The translations under genes and the position numbers were made by a program. Below, one piece after another: positions 54,141-63,032 of a DNA stretch of 64,000 bases; position 1 is the first letter of the stretch; every line of letters begins with the position of its first letter. Source of the stretch: Sphingobium amiense (lineage in GTDB: Bacteria > Pseudomonadota > Alphaproteobacteria > Sphingomonadales > Sphingomonadaceae); the NCBI RefSeq assembly GCF_003967075.1, contig NZ_AP018664.1, forward strand, positions 1,860,001-1,924,000, given 5' to 3'. The notes below the pieces were generated by a model. The model saw only the letters and a program-made list of their open reading frames with translations, was not told where the DNA came from and did not search any database.

Positions 54141-55786
54141 CCCGTCCTATTCACCAGACGGGATCTGGTGGTTTGGCGGGAGTGGCATAAGCCTCTGATC
54201 TGAATTAGGAACTGGGTGTCGAAGCCGAACCTGCCGCAGGGCAGAAAATGCCACAGGCCACACCCGCCATGAATGACGATATCGCAAGCACATTCCGATT
54301 CCCAGCGGCCGGGCGCAAGAAAGTCACAGCCGCTTTCGACGGTGGCCGGCTGACATCGGACGGCGGTGTCCTACTCCTGGCGCAGGCCGAGCGCACGATG
54401 GGGATTTGCCAGCGGCTTGCGGCTTGCATTGCCGACTGGCGCGATCCTGCGCGGGTGGTTCATCGCCTCGACGATATCCTGCGCGCCCGCGTGTTCGCGA
54501 TCGCCTGCGGCTACGAGGACGCCGATGACCTCGACGCCCTGCGCGACGATCCGGGCTTCCGGCTGGCGCTGGGCAAGCTGCCGGGATCGGGTGCGGGGCT
54601 GGCCAGTCAGCCGACGATGAGCCGGTGGGAGAACGCACCGACTACGCGCGAACTGGCCAGAATGATGGCCGCGATGATCGACATCTACTGCGCCAGCTAT
54701 CCCGCCCCGCCCGCGGCGGTGACGCTGGATATCGATGATACCTGCGATGTCGTGCACGGTTATCAGCAGTTGTCGTTCTGGAACGGGCATCATGGCGAGC
54801 GCTGTTTCCTGCCGATCCATGTCTACGACACCGCCACCGGCCGGCCGGTGGCGATGCTGCTGCGCACCGGCAAGACACCGTCGGGTGTCGAAGCTGCTGG
54901 CCACATCCGGCGCCTGGTGCGTCACATCCGCCGAAACTGGCCGGAAACGCACATCACCATCCGCGGCGACGGGCACTATGGCCGGCCCGAGGTCATGGCC
55001 TTCTGCGAGGCGGCCAGCGTCGATTACGTCTTCGGCCTGCCGACCAACGCCGCGCTGCGTGGCGATCCGGTCATCGTCGCTGTCGCCGATGCCTGCGCGG
55101 TCAAGCGAGCTCAGCGCCAATATCCGGTCCTGCGCACCTATGCTGAGACCAGCTACGGCGCGAAGAGCTGGAACTGCCAGCGCCGCGTCGTCGCCCGGAT
55201 CGAGGCCAGCACAATGGGCATGGACATCCGCTATGTCGTCACCTCGCTGGCCAAAGGCTCGGCCGAGCACATCTACGACACGCTCTACTGCGCTCGCGGC
55301 AACGCCGAGAACCTGATCAAGCGCCACAAAACTCAGCTCGCCAGCGATCGCACCTCGTGCCGCTCTGCAAACGCCAATCAGATGCGCCTCATCCTGCACA
55401 CCGCCGCCTACTGGCTCCTGTGGCGCATCCAGCAGGAAATCCCAAAAGCCACCGCACTCGCCGCCGCCGAGTTCGCAACGCTGCGCCTGCGGCTGCTCAA
55501 GGTCGCTGCCCGCGTCATAGAAACCGCCACTCGCATCCGCGTCGCCTTCGCGTCAGCCTGCCCGGATGCCAGCGTGTTCAGAGCCATCGCCATCAGCCTC
55601 AGACCAGCACCCACATAGCCAGCGCGGCTGTGCCGCCGAATCCCCGAGCCCCAGTCCATCAACCTCGAAAAGCCCATTGCTCCTGCCGCGCTGAAAAACG
55701 CCGGCCAAGCCGCTCGCCCAGGTCACGCGGCCACCGACAGATCTAGGCGGACCGCCCCCGAGGAGCAGTCTCATGAATAGGCCGGG
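54141..55786 (+). mobile_element. IS1380-family insertion sequence, complete, 1646 bp
   Basis: Bounded by imperfect 19-bp inverted repeats: left CCCGTCCTATTCACCAGAC (54141-54159), right end reading GTCTCATGAATAGGCCGGG (55768-55786). It is flanked by the 4-bp duplication CTAA, the size known for the family. It carries one transposase gene and has split the avcD-like gene. Confidence 0.9.
54248..55618 (+). CDS. IS1380-family transposase
   Basis: A 456-residue DDE transposase. The N-terminus has FDGGRLTSDGGVLLLAQAE, a family hallmark. The first aspartates are in VTLDIDDTCDVVHG near residue 160, the second region is ITIRGDGHYGRPEV near 240, and the final glutamate lies in ARGNAENLIKRHK near 360. 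The start may be ATG 54248 or ATG 54269 (MNDDIAS). No frameshift or internal stop is seen, so the element is probably still active. It runs opposite to the interrupted avcD. Confidence 0.92.
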   Translation: MPQATPAMNDDIASTFRFPAAGRKKVTAAFDGGRLTSDGGVLLLAQAERTMGICQRLAACIADWRDPARVVHRLDDILRARVFAIACGYEDADDLDALRDDPGFRLALGKLPGSGAGLASQPTMSRWENAPTTRELARMMAAMIDIYCASYPAPPAAVTLDIDDTCDVVHGYQQLSFWNGHHGERCFLPIHVYDTATGRPVAMLLRTGKTPSGVEAAGHIRRLVRHIRRNWPETHITIRGDGHYGRPEVMAFCEAASVDYVFGLPTNAALRGDPVIVAVADACAVKRAQRQYPVLRTYAETSYGAKSWNCQRRVVARIEASTMGMDIRYVVTSLAKGSAEHIYDTLYCARGNAENLIKRHKTQLASDRTSCRSANANQMRLILHTAAYWLLWRIQQEIPKATALAAAEFATLRLRLLKVAARVIETATRIRVAFASACPDASVFRAIAISLRPAPT

Positions 55787-55790
55787 CTAA
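55787..55790. repeat. Target-site duplication CTAA, right copy
   Basis: Same four bases as 54137-54140, directly after the right inverted repeat of the insertion sequence. Confidence 0.85.
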
Positions 55791-56516
55791 CGATCTGTAG
55801 GCGGCTGCATTTGCGATATACGATGAATACTCATCCATCGTCGGCGATACAAAAGGATGACCAAAGTATATTTTGAATAGTCGTTCACAAGAATCTTCTA
55901 GTGTACGCCTCGATGTACAATCCAATATAAAATCTGATTTTGGATAACAATCAATTATTTTTTGTCCATAGTCCTTGTCCGCTTCATCTTCGTCAATGGA
56001 TATAATCTTTAGAGCATCACTCTCTAACTTGGATGTGTTGGACGTTCTATTGCTAAACCTCATTCTATCTACAAGGTAATTTTTTCTACTTTCAATTGAT
56101 GAATAGCAGCCAACAAATATTATATTTCTTCCATATATTCTTTCTAACGTGTTATATTCATCAAGTCTCTTAATCTGTCTTATAATATTTAATGTGCGAG
56201 TTTTCGATAGATCACGCCTTCTTTCATGACCTCCGTACAGCATCTTTGCAACCCCAATTAAAGAAAGTATGTCACCTCTTCCAGCTTTTTCGCAAAGATC
56301 ATCTCCGGCTTTTATATAGGCCTCGTAACGTTCAACTTCATTCTTATAACTTTTTTCAACTAAACCATTTTCAGAGAAAAACTCGGTGAGCTTTATCACG
56401 TTTGGATGGTACCTTATTTGAGCTGCTTTTTCAGTTATCACTGAAATAACTTGGTTCATATCGATACCGATAGGTGCGATTAAAGCGATGAAGGCTTCTT
56501 TATCATTCGAAGTCAT
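55787..56516 (-). pseudogene. avcD: avcD-like anti-phage dCTP deaminase, N-terminal fragment
   Basis: N-terminal kinase-like half of the AvcD-type protein, starting MTSNDKEAFIALIAPIGIDM at ATG 56516 (an upstream in-frame ATG lies at 56528). The glycine loop LIAPIGIDMN is in the position of a P-loop but lacks GK(S/T). The host reading ends at ...NAAAYRSL, and the present frame runs on into the insertion sequence with ARPIHETAPRG to 55743. Re-joined at the target duplication it reads AYRSL-DLSRQVG, giving about 511 residues in total, the usual AvcD size. The stretch is strikingly AT-rich, a sign of transfer. Confidence 0.85.
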
Positions 56517-56821
56517 TATCTCACCCAAGATTTCTCAAATGCGATGGAACGAAGCAATCTCTCATTGAGTCTTCTGTCAAGGGTGTTATCACCTAGAAGA
56601 AGGAACGGGAGCAGAACAGATGAAGAACGCACCAGATGCGAACTGGCTTGTCGAGCTTTTTGTCCAATATCAAGAAACTCTTGATCGACAGACATCAAAT
56701 ATGGAATCGCTTCGCCTAAAACAGGCGCTTGACGATGATAGGAAGTTTCGAAGCCGTCCGAATCGGAGCGCTTCGATGACGCATTCTTCATAGAGTAGTA
56801 TCGAAGGGCATCTTCTACCAT
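56516..56821 (-). CDS. Unrecognised 101-residue protein coupled to avcD
   Basis: Its TAA overlaps the avcD ATG (TAATG), which indicates translational coupling and makes a real gene likely. The protein is helical, with SVDQEFLDIGQKARQASSHL followed by a hydrophobic VLLPFLLLGDNTLDRRLNERLLRSI segment. I do not recognise a family. Its place directly ahead of a defence gene suggests a partner, sensor or inhibitor of the deaminase. In Vibrio the matching position holds the AvcI RNA, but here it is an open frame. The start could be ATG 56821 or an internal ATG. Confidence 0.6.
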   Translation of the reverse strand: MVEDALRYYSMKNASSKRSDSDGFETSYHRQAPVLGEAIPYLMSVDQEFLDIGQKARQASSHLVRSSSVLLPFLLLGDNTLDRRLNERLLRSIAFEKSWVR

Positions 56822-56886
56822 GCGGTAACGCGGCGGCCATGCGCTCGATATTTTGCATTGCCGCCCGTCTATGCTAGCCTATTTGC

Positions 56887-57066
56887 GTGACCAAACTCGA
56901 CCCAATCGTCTCCGAGTTCGCGACGACCGAGGAAGCCGAAGCCTATGACGCCTGGCTCCGCGCCAAGGTTGAAAAGGCGATGGCATCCACCAGCCCCCGC
57001 ATCCCGCACGATCAGGTGATGGCCAAAATGCAGGCGATCATAAACCGCCGCAAAACAGGCGCCTAA
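56887..57066 (+). CDS. Stability-determinant/antitoxin-like protein without a toxin partner
   Basis: A 59-residue protein starting with GTG: VTKLDPIVSEFATTEEAEAYD, then WLRAKVEKAMA and IPHDQVMAKMQAIINRRK. This pattern matches small stability-determinant or RelB/StbD-like antitoxins that usually precede a RelE/ParE toxin gene. Here the next gene (57141) is an unrelated HTH-like protein, so the toxin gene is missing. It marks the return to GC-rich sequence at the right edge of the AT-rich islet. Confidence 0.7.
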   Translation: MTKLDPIVSEFATTEEAEAYDAWLRAKVEKAMASTSPRIPHDQVMAKMQAIINRRKTGA

Positions 57067-57140
57067 CCCCCACCCCTGTCCTACACACCCACCGCTCCCC
57101 TACCCTCCCGGCAAACCCTCGCATCCGGGAGCGCACAGCC

Positions 57141-57803
57141 ATGACCTTCCACGACATCACCCTCCCCAGCCCCGCGCCGCAGGTGCGCGTCGACGGCTGG
57201 TCGCCTGCGCGCCAGCGGCTCTTCGTCGAAACGCTCGCGGCCACCGGGATCGTGCGCACCGCGTGCGAGGCGGCGCAGATTTCGGAGCGCGCCGCCTATG
57301 CGCTGCGCATCCGGGCGGACGGGGCGGCCTTTCGGATCGGCTGGGACGCGGCGATCCTGATTGCGCGCGCCCGGCTCGCCGACACGTTGCTCGCCCGCGC
57401 GCTGCTGGGGCAGGAGGAGGTCGTGACGCGCGACGAGGACGGCACGGAAATCCGCCGCCACCGCCACGACAACCGGCTCGCCATGTCGATGCTCGCCCGG
57501 CTCGACCGCATGGCCGATGCCCCTGCCGAGGGCACCGACGCCGCGCTCGCCCGCATCGTGGCGCAGGATTTCGCCGCCTTCTGCGACCTGCTCTGCCCGC
57601 CCGAAGCCTCCGCCCCGGCGCCCGCCACCCCCGCACCCGCAGCCGCTGAACCCGACGCCCCTGAACCCGACGCAGACGAAGCGCGCCCCGCGCTCCCCGC
57701 CACGCTCCTCTCTCCCGCCGCGTCGGTGGCGCTCTTCATCGCCGCGCGCCTGCCGCTCACCGCCGCAGAAAGCCGCGCTCGCGCAGGCCGAGGAACGGTG
57801 TGA
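57141..57803 (+). CDS. Conserved-looking HTH-like protein, possibly frameshifted
   Basis: A 220-residue frame. The first 130 residues look like a helix-turn-helix protein: WSPARQRLFVETLAATGIVRTAC ... ISERAAYALRIRADG, as in phage terminase small subunits and sphingomonad HTH proteins. An Ala/Pro-rich linker follows. The frame ends abruptly in RARAGRGTV. From about 57765 the +1 frame carries clear coding sequence to 58101, so this is probably the first part of one longer protein. Function is unknown. Confidence 0.65.
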   Translation: MTFHDITLPSPAPQVRVDGWSPARQRLFVETLAATGIVRTACEAAQISERAAYALRIRADGAAFRIGWDAAILIARARLADTLLARALLGQEEVVTRDEDGTEIRRHRHDNRLAMSMLARLDRMADAPAEGTDAALARIVAQDFAAFCDLLCPPEASAPAPATPAPAAAEPDAPEPDADEARPALPATLLSPAASVALFIAARLPLTAAESRARAGRGTV

Positions 57804-58101
57804 ACTTTGCCCGCAACTGGTCCGCCTCGCCAGCCTCCCGCCCGATGAAGCGGCGGCGAAACTGCGCGGCATCTGGTGGGACGACATCGCCGGGGGCTGG
57901 CGCACCGACTTCCCGCCGCCGCCCGGCTTCGACGGGGAGGAGAGCGAGGATTATTACGACATCGACCGCTACCGGCGCGCGCTGACCGAGGAGGAGGAGG
58001 ACCGCTTCGCCGAGATGCAGGACGCGCAGCACCGCCCCTATGAGGAAGCCGCGATCCGGGCGCGCGACGCCTTCTTCGCGCAGGGTGCGGCGGCGGACTG
58101 A
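57765..58101 (+). other. Continuation of the preceding gene in the +1 frame
   Basis: Reads KAALAQAEERCELCPQLVRL, then IWWDDIAGGWRTDFPPPPGF, DYYDIDRYRRALTEEEEDRF and AAIRARDAFFAQGAAAD before a stop. Composition is typical of real coding DNA here. It has no start of its own with a good ribosome site. A one-base change near 57760-57775 would join it to the frame starting at 57141. Confidence 0.6.
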
Positions 58102-58231
58102 CCCGCCGCCCGCACGGCCCGTCCCCGCCCGCGCTCGCCTTGCCGCAAGCGCTTTGCCGGGCCGGAAATCGCGGAACCTTCGCGTCGGCTGGCCGGTTAT
58201 CCCGCCAAAGCAACCCTAAAAGGAGACCCCC

Positions 58232-58426
58232 ATGATCCGCACCCTGATCTTCGGCGCGATCGCCGGATATGTCGGCAAGAAGCTGTATGACGAAGGCAAG
58301 CTGACCGAGTTCAAGAATGACCTCACGACGCGCTATAACGACGCCAAGGCGAAGCTCGACGAACAGCGCGTGACCGCCCCCGCCGTCGCCACCCCCACCG
58401 GCGCGACGACGCAGCTCCCGCACTAA
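58232..58426 (+). CDS. Small YtxH-like membrane protein
   Basis: A 64-residue protein after a strong AAAAGGAGA site. It opens with a short hydrophobic, glycine-containing helix (MIRTLIFGAIAGYVGKKLYDEGK) and continues as a charged helix (FKNDLTTRYNDAKAKLDEQ). This resembles small YtxH/general-stress envelope proteins, though the family assignment is tentative. It is probably monocistronic. Confidence 0.7.
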   Translation: MIRTLIFGAIAGYVGKKLYDEGKLTEFKNDLTTRYNDAKAKLDEQRVTAPAVATPTGATTQLPH

Positions 58427-58630
58427 GGGCGTCCCCGCGCGAACCCCGACAGTTTCCGGCGGCACGTCCCCCCGCTCGCCGCCGGCCGCCGCCCGTTCCC
58501 TGCCGTATCCCCCCCTCTCACGGCATGGAACGGGCGGTTTTCCGTGTGCGCTCTTTCCGTATCGCCTGCGCAACCATGTCCGCGCTCGCGGGTTGAACCG
58601 GCGAGCGGGCAACAACAAAGGAAGCCTGAA

Positions 58631-58981
58631 ATGCGCAAGCCGATCCTCGCCGCCGCCATTCTCGCCATGCTGCCGCTGGGCGCATGCACCTCCGACAATT
58701 ATGGCGGAGGCTATGGCTATAACCGCCCGGACCGCCGCGGCCCGCCGCCCCGCTATCGTCCGATCCGCGACAATGACTATATCTACCGCGACAATGACGG
58801 CCGCTATTATTGCAAGCGGGATGACGGCACCACCGGCACCATCGTCGGCGCGCTGGCGGGCGGCGTGCTCGGCAACATCATCGCGCCGGGCGGGTCGAAG
58901 ACGCTCGGCACGATCCTCGGCGCAGGCGGCGGCGCACTCGCGGGCCGCGCCATCGACAAGAGTGACGTGCGCTGCGAATAA
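58631..58981 (+). CDS. Glycine-zipper 2TM lipoprotein
   Basis: A 116-residue envelope protein. The start at ATG 58631 follows AAGGAAG. The signal peptide ends in the lipobox LGAC (Cys19). A Gly/Tyr/Arg/Asp-rich stretch follows ([34 protein letters not shown]). Then comes a glycine-zipper pair, [20 protein letters not shown] and [17 protein letters not shown], which inserts in membranes. It resembles SlyB/Rick_17kDa-type outer-membrane lipoproteins. Confidence 0.85.
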   Translation: MRKPILAAAILAMLPLGACTSDNYGGGYGYNRPDRRGPPPRYRPIRDNDYIYRDNDGRYYCKRDDGTTGTIVGALAGGVLGNIIAPGGSKTLGTILGAGGGALAGRAIDKSDVRCE

Positions 58982-58984
58982 GCG

Positions 58985-59024
58985 CAAAAAAGGGCGCGGA
59001 GCCAGCCGGTTCCGCGCCCTCTTT
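58985..59024. terminator. Bidirectional terminator
   Basis: Perfect 9-bp stem (58992-59000 with 59011-59019) with AAAAAA on the left and CTTT on the right, between the lipoprotein gene and the convergent etfA. Confidence 0.8.
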
Positions 59025-59044
59025 CCTATCCGGTGTAAAGCCGC

Positions 59045-59974
59045 TTACAGCTTCTCGGTAAGTTCCGGCACGATCTTGAACAGATCGCCGACCAGGCCGA
59101 TGTCCGCCACCTGAAAAATCGGCGCGTCCTCGTCCTTGTTGATGGCGACGATGGTCTTGCTGTCCTTCATGCCGGCAAGATGCTGGATCGCGCCGGAAAT
59201 GCCGACCGCGACATAGACTTCGGGGGCGACGATCTTGCCGGTCTGGCCGACCTGATAGTCGTTGGGGACATAGCCCGCGTCGACGGCGGCGCGCGAAGCG
59301 CCGACGGCAGCGCCCAGCTTGTCGGCAAGGGGGAAGATAAGCTGTTCGAACGTCTCACCGTCCTTCAGCGCCCGGCCGCCCGACACGATGACCTTTGCGC
59401 TGGTCAGTTCGGGACGCTCCAGCTTGGCGATTTCCGCGCCGACGAAGGAGGAAAGCCCCTTGTCGCCGGTCGACGCCACGGCTTCCACCGCGCCGCTGCC
59501 GCCTTCCGAAGCGGCCTTTTCAAAAGCGGTGCCGCGCACGGTGATGACCTTCTTGGCGTCCTTCGACTGGACGGTCGCGATGGCGTTGCCCGCGTAAATG
59601 GGGCGCGTGAACGTGTCTTCGCTCTCGACCGACAGGATGTCGCTGATCTGCATCACGTCGAGCAGTGCGGCGACGCGCGGCGCGATATTCTTGCCGTTGC
59701 TGGTGGCGGGCGCGACGAAGGCGTCGTGGCTGCCCATCAGCTCGACGACCAGCGGCGCGACATTTTCAGGCAGCGCATGGCCGAAAGCCGCGTCGTCGGC
59801 GACATGGACCTTGCCCACCCCTGCGATCTTCGCGGCGGCATCGGCGACAGCGGAAACGCCCGCCCCGGCGACCAGCAGATGCACTTCGCCCAGCTTGCCT
59901 GCGGCGGTGACGGCGGACAGCGTCGCATCCTTGACCGCGCCGCCTTCATGTTCAACCCAAACCAGAGTCTTCAT
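59045..59974 (-). CDS. etfA: Electron transfer flavoprotein subunit alpha
   Basis: A 309-residue ETF alpha subunit that takes electrons from acyl-CoA dehydrogenases and passes them to ETF-quinone oxidoreductase. The C-terminal FAD domain shows VIVSGGRAL, the [29 protein letters not shown] segment (given in part) and [20 protein letters not shown]. It starts 22 bases after etfB, so the two are one operon. It probably serves the acyl-CoA dehydrogenase at 13-15 kb and branched-chain acyl-CoA oxidation. Confidence 0.96.
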   Translation of the reverse strand: MKTLVWVEHEGGAVKDATLSAVTAAGKLGEVHLLVAGAGVSAVADAAAKIAGVGKVHVADDAAFGHALPENVAPLVVELMGSHDAFVAPATSNGKNIAPRVAALLDVMQISDILSVESEDTFTRPIYAGNAIATVQSKDAKKVITVRGTAFEKAASEGGSGAVEAVASTGDKGLSSFVGAEIAKLERPELTSAKVIVSGGRALKDGETFEQLIFPLADKLGAAVGASRAAVDAGYVPNDYQVGQTGKIVAPEVYVAVGISGAIQHLAGMKDSKTIVAINKDEDAPIFQVADIGLVGDLFKIVPELTEKL

Positions 59975-59996
59975 TGTCTTGGTTCCCTTCGGAAAA

Positions 59997-60743
59997 TCAG
60001 GCGACGCCCAGCGCTTTCAGCTTGCCGACCAGTTCATCGACATCGGCCACCTTGATGCCCGCCGAACGCTTGGCCGGTTCAACGACCTTGAGCGTCGCGA
60101 GGCGCGGGGCGATGTCGACGCCGTAATCGGCGGGCGTCTTGGTGGCGAGCGGCTTGCTCTTGGCCTTCATGATGTTGGGCAGCGAGGCGTAGCGCGGCTC
60201 GTTGAGGCGCAGGTCGGTGGTGACGATGGCCGGGGTGGTGAGCTTCACCGTCTCCAGCCCGCCGTCGACTTCGCGGGTGACGTTCACGCTGTCGCCCTCG
60301 ACCTCGATCTTGCTGGCGAAAGTGCCCTGCGGACGGCCGAGCAGTGCGGCGAGCATCTGGCCCGTCTGGTTACTGTCGTCGTCGATGGCCTGCTTGCCCA
60401 GGATGATGAGGCCGGCGCCTTCCTCTTCCTGCACCTTGGCGAGCAGCTTGGCGACGCCCAGCGGCTCGACCTCATCGTCGGTCTGGATCAGGATGGCGCG
60501 GTCTGCGCCCATGGCCAGAGCGGTGCGCAGCGTCTCCTGCGCCTTGGCGACGCCGATGGAAACCGCGACGACCTCGGTCGCCACGCCCTTTTCCTTCAGG
60601 CGAATGGCTTCCTCGACCGCGATTTCGTCGAACGGGTTCATGCTCATCTTGACGTTGGCCAGGTCCACGCCCGTGCCGTCCGCCTTGACGCGCGGTTTCA
60701 CATTATAGTCGATCACCCGCTTCACGGGCACAAGGATCTTCAT
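59997..60743 (-). CDS. etfB: Electron transfer flavoprotein subunit beta
   Basis: A 248-residue ETF beta subunit, starting at ATG 60743 after GGAGG. It opens [14 protein letters not shown] and has [20 protein letters not shown], then the nucleotide-binding loop region [22 protein letters not shown]. It ends with the recognition-loop and C-terminal helix region [16 protein letters not shown]. It forms the heterodimer with EtfA encoded just downstream. A 96-base gap separates it from sucC. Confidence 0.96.
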   Translation of the reverse strand: MKILVPVKRVIDYNVKPRVKADGTGVDLANVKMSMNPFDEIAVEEAIRLKEKGVATEVVAVSIGVAKAQETLRTALAMGADRAILIQTDDEVEPLGVAKLLAKVQEEEGAGLIILGKQAIDDDSNQTGQMLAALLGRPQGTFASKIEVEGDSVNVTREVDGGLETVKLTTPAIVTTDLRLNEPRYASLPNIMKAKSKPLATKTPADYGVDIAPRLATLKVVEPAKRSAGIKVADVDELVGKLKALGVA

Positions 60744-60839
60744 TGCAACATCCTCCGTTATCAATGCCAACACGGGCGCGGGCAGCCCGTTTCCGGACCA
60801 CCCGCACCCTCGATTTGTTCAGTCAGGCGGAAAAGTGAC

Positions 60840-62039
60840 TCAGGCCGCCTTCCTCACTTCCGCCACGATTTTCTTGGCCGCGTCGCCCAGATCGTCGGCG
60901 GGGACGATGGGGAGACCCGAATTGGCCAGGATGTCCTTGCCCTGCTGGACGTTGGTGCCTTCGAGGCGGACGACCAGCGGAACCGACAGGTTCACTTCCT
61001 TGGCGGCGGCGACGATGCCGTTGGCGATGATGTCGCATTTCATGATGCCGCCGAAGATGTTGACGAGAATGCCCTTCACCGCCGGATCTTTCAGGATGAT
61101 CTTGAAAGCGGCCGTCACCTTCTCCGTGGTGGCGCCGCCGCCCACGTCGAGGAAGTTGGCGGGGAATTCGCCGTTCAGCTTGATGATGTCCATCGTCGCC
61201 ATGGCAAGACCCGCGCCGTTCACCATGCAGCCGATATTGCCGTCGAGCTTGATGTAAGCGAGGTCATATTTGGACGCTTCGACTTCCGCCGCATCTTCTT
61301 CGGTCAGGTCGCGCAGTTCGGCGATGTCCTTGTGGCGGAACATGGCGTTGCCGTCGAAACCGACCTTGGCGTCGAGCACCAGCAGGTTGCCCTGCTCGGT
61401 CAGCGCCAGCGGATTGACCTCGATCTGCTCGGCGTCGGTGTCGAGGAAGGCGGCGTAGAGCGAGGACGCGACCTTGGCCGCCTGCTTGGCCTGATCGCCG
61501 GTGAGGCCGAGAGCTGCGGCGACGGCGCGGCCATGGTGCGGCTGGAAGCCCGCAGCGGGATCAACCGAGAAGCTGTGGATTTTTTCAGGCGTCGAATGCG
61601 CGACTTCCTCGATGTCCATGCCGCCTTCGGTCGACACCACGAAAGCGATGCGGCTGGTGGCGCGGTCGACCAGCAGCGCGAGGTAGAATTCCTTGGCGAT
61701 GTCCGCGCCGTCGGTGATGTAGAGGCGGTTGACCTGCTTGCCCGCTTCGCCGGTCTGGATCGTCACCAGCGTGTTGCCCAGCATGTCGGTGGCATGGGCC
61801 TTCACCTCGTCGAGGTTGAAGGCGAGGCGGACGCCGCCCTTGGCGTCGGGGCCGAGTTCCTTGAACTTGCCCTTGCCACGGCCACCGGCGTGGATCTGCG
61901 ACTTCACGACATAGAGCGGTCCGGGCAGCTTCTTGGCGGCCTCGACCGCTTCATCGACGGAGAAGGCGGCATAACCGGCGGCGATCGGCGCGCCATATTT
62001 CGCCAGCAGTTCCTTGGCCTGATATTCGTGAATGTTCAT
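60840..62039 (-). CDS. sucC: Succinate-CoA ligase (ADP-forming) subunit beta
   Basis: A 399-residue ATP-grasp subunit of the TCA-cycle enzyme that makes ATP from succinyl-CoA. It opens [19 protein letters not shown] and has the glycine-rich nucleotide site [32 protein letters not shown] and [14 protein letters not shown]. No sucD (alpha subunit) follows; the next gene is etfB, so the partner must lie elsewhere. This is worth noting because sucC and sucD are often adjacent. Confidence 0.95.
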   Translation of the reverse strand: MNIHEYQAKELLAKYGAPIAAGYAAFSVDEAVEAAKKLPGPLYVVKSQIHAGGRGKGKFKELGPDAKGGVRLAFNLDEVKAHATDMLGNTLVTIQTGEAGKQVNRLYITDGADIAKEFYLALLVDRATSRIAFVVSTEGGMDIEEVAHSTPEKIHSFSVDPAAGFQPHHGRAVAAALGLTGDQAKQAAKVASSLYAAFLDTDAEQIEVNPLALTEQGNLLVLDAKVGFDGNAMFRHKDIAELRDLTEEDAAEVEASKYDLAYIKLDGNIGCMVNGAGLAMATMDIIKLNGEFPANFLDVGGGATTEKVTAAFKIILKDPAVKGILVNIFGGIMKCDIIANGIVAAAKEVNLSVPLVVRLEGTNVQQGKDILANSGLPIVPADDLGDAAKKIVAEVRKAA

Positions 62040-62183
62040 GGGTCCGGCCCGTCCTTGTGCGTTGAAGCGGATGGAAGGGCGATAAGCACAGCAAAGGGGA
62101 CCGCGCCAGCAAATTTCGCAAAATCACTTTGCAAAATTGCAAAATCTGCGGAGCGCTCCGGCGGGAAAAACGGCGAATTTGCC

Positions 62184-62504
62184 CTAGAATGCGCAGCCCA
62201 GAGCAGCCTTCCCCGTGACCGCGACGATCTCCGGATCGTGCAAAGCGCGGACGTTGTGAAGGAATTGCGCCACGGTCAGGCCTTGTTTTTGAGAGTTGCG
62301 GACTGCGCCAAGCGACTGGAGCTTCCGCAACTGCCCGATGCTCAACCCGTCGACCATGGGTCTGGCCATGCAGGCAGCCATGGCGTCGGACAATCCGGCC
62401 CCCACAAGGCCCGACCGAACCCGCGATTCGGCTATCGTGCCCACGCACGCCGTGGTGCCGAGCGCGGCCATCGCCACACAAATACCATATCGACTGAACG
62501 CCAT
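62184..62504 (-). CDS. Small putative lipoprotein
   Basis: A 106-residue protein from the ATG at 62504 (GGAGGG site). The N-terminus is a signal peptide ending in a possible lipobox GTTAC. The mature part has two more cysteines (MAACMARP and the C-terminal LGCAF) and helical GLSIGQLRKLQSLGAV and LTVAQFLHNVRAL segments. I do not recognise a named family. It lies between sucC and a very small gene on the same strand. Confidence 0.7.
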   Translation of the reverse strand: MAFSRYGICVAMAALGTTACVGTIAESRVRSGLVGAGLSDAMAACMARPMVDGLSIGQLRKLQSLGAVRNSQKQGLTVAQFLHNVRALHDPEIVAVTGKAALGCAF

Positions 62505-62579
62505 GCCCTGTCCCTCCGCCTGAACCGGGCGGATGACATCACGGGCAGGAAAGGACAAGACGCTAACCTCCCGTCCGCC

Positions 62580-62753
62580 TCAATGGGCGCGGGCGATCAG
62601 TCTTTCATTCTCGCGGCGATATGCGACGATCTGGTCGGTATAGGCCTGCGCCAGACCGCTATAGGCGGCTTTCCCTTCGGCGGATCGGCTGGCCTGCGCC
62701 CGTGCCATCGCCATCTGCTGCCGGTGCAGCAGGTAGTTCACGTCCTTCTCCAT
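62580..62753 (-). CDS. 57-residue basic protein
   Basis: A short gene with a strong GGGAGGAGGG site. The product starts MEKDVNYLLHRQQMAMARAQ and ends with YTDQIVAYRRENERLIARAH; it is helical and rich in Arg, Ala and Gln. I recall similar short proteins in sphingomonads but cannot name a function. It is probably co-transcribed with the lipoprotein gene 75 bases downstream. Confidence 0.65.
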   Translation of the reverse strand: MEKDVNYLLHRQQMAMARAQASRSAEGKAAYSGLAQAYTDQIVAYRRENERLIARAH

Positions 62754-63032
62754 GTCACCCTCCTCCCGTTGCCGTGCAAGAGTGTGGTCGATGATCGGAT
62801 CTTTCCTATTGCCCGTGAAACAGGCTGTAGCATGTCCACACCGTCAGGACGATGCGCTTTGCGCCGAACCGTTTCAGCCCATCCCGAAGATCAGGCGACT
62901 GATCGTCGGCGCACTTGGACCGACCTTCTCACATTTTGTTTCGACAACGCATCAAGCCCCTTGGAATAAACGGTAAAAAGTCTAACGTCGCGCCACTGAA
63001 AGCGAGGGGGGCCGGGCTTTTGGGGGCACTAT

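Noticed and set aside
54137..55790. Reading the two halves of the avcD-like gene as separate host genes
   Set aside because: The 4-bp duplication, the matched inverted repeats and the perfect frame on re-joining show one gene split by an insertion sequence.
59598..62969. 1123-codon open frame on the plus strand
   Set aside because: It lies antisense to etfA, etfB and sucC, whose motifs are clear. Long antisense frames are common in GC-rich DNA and the translation shows no domain.
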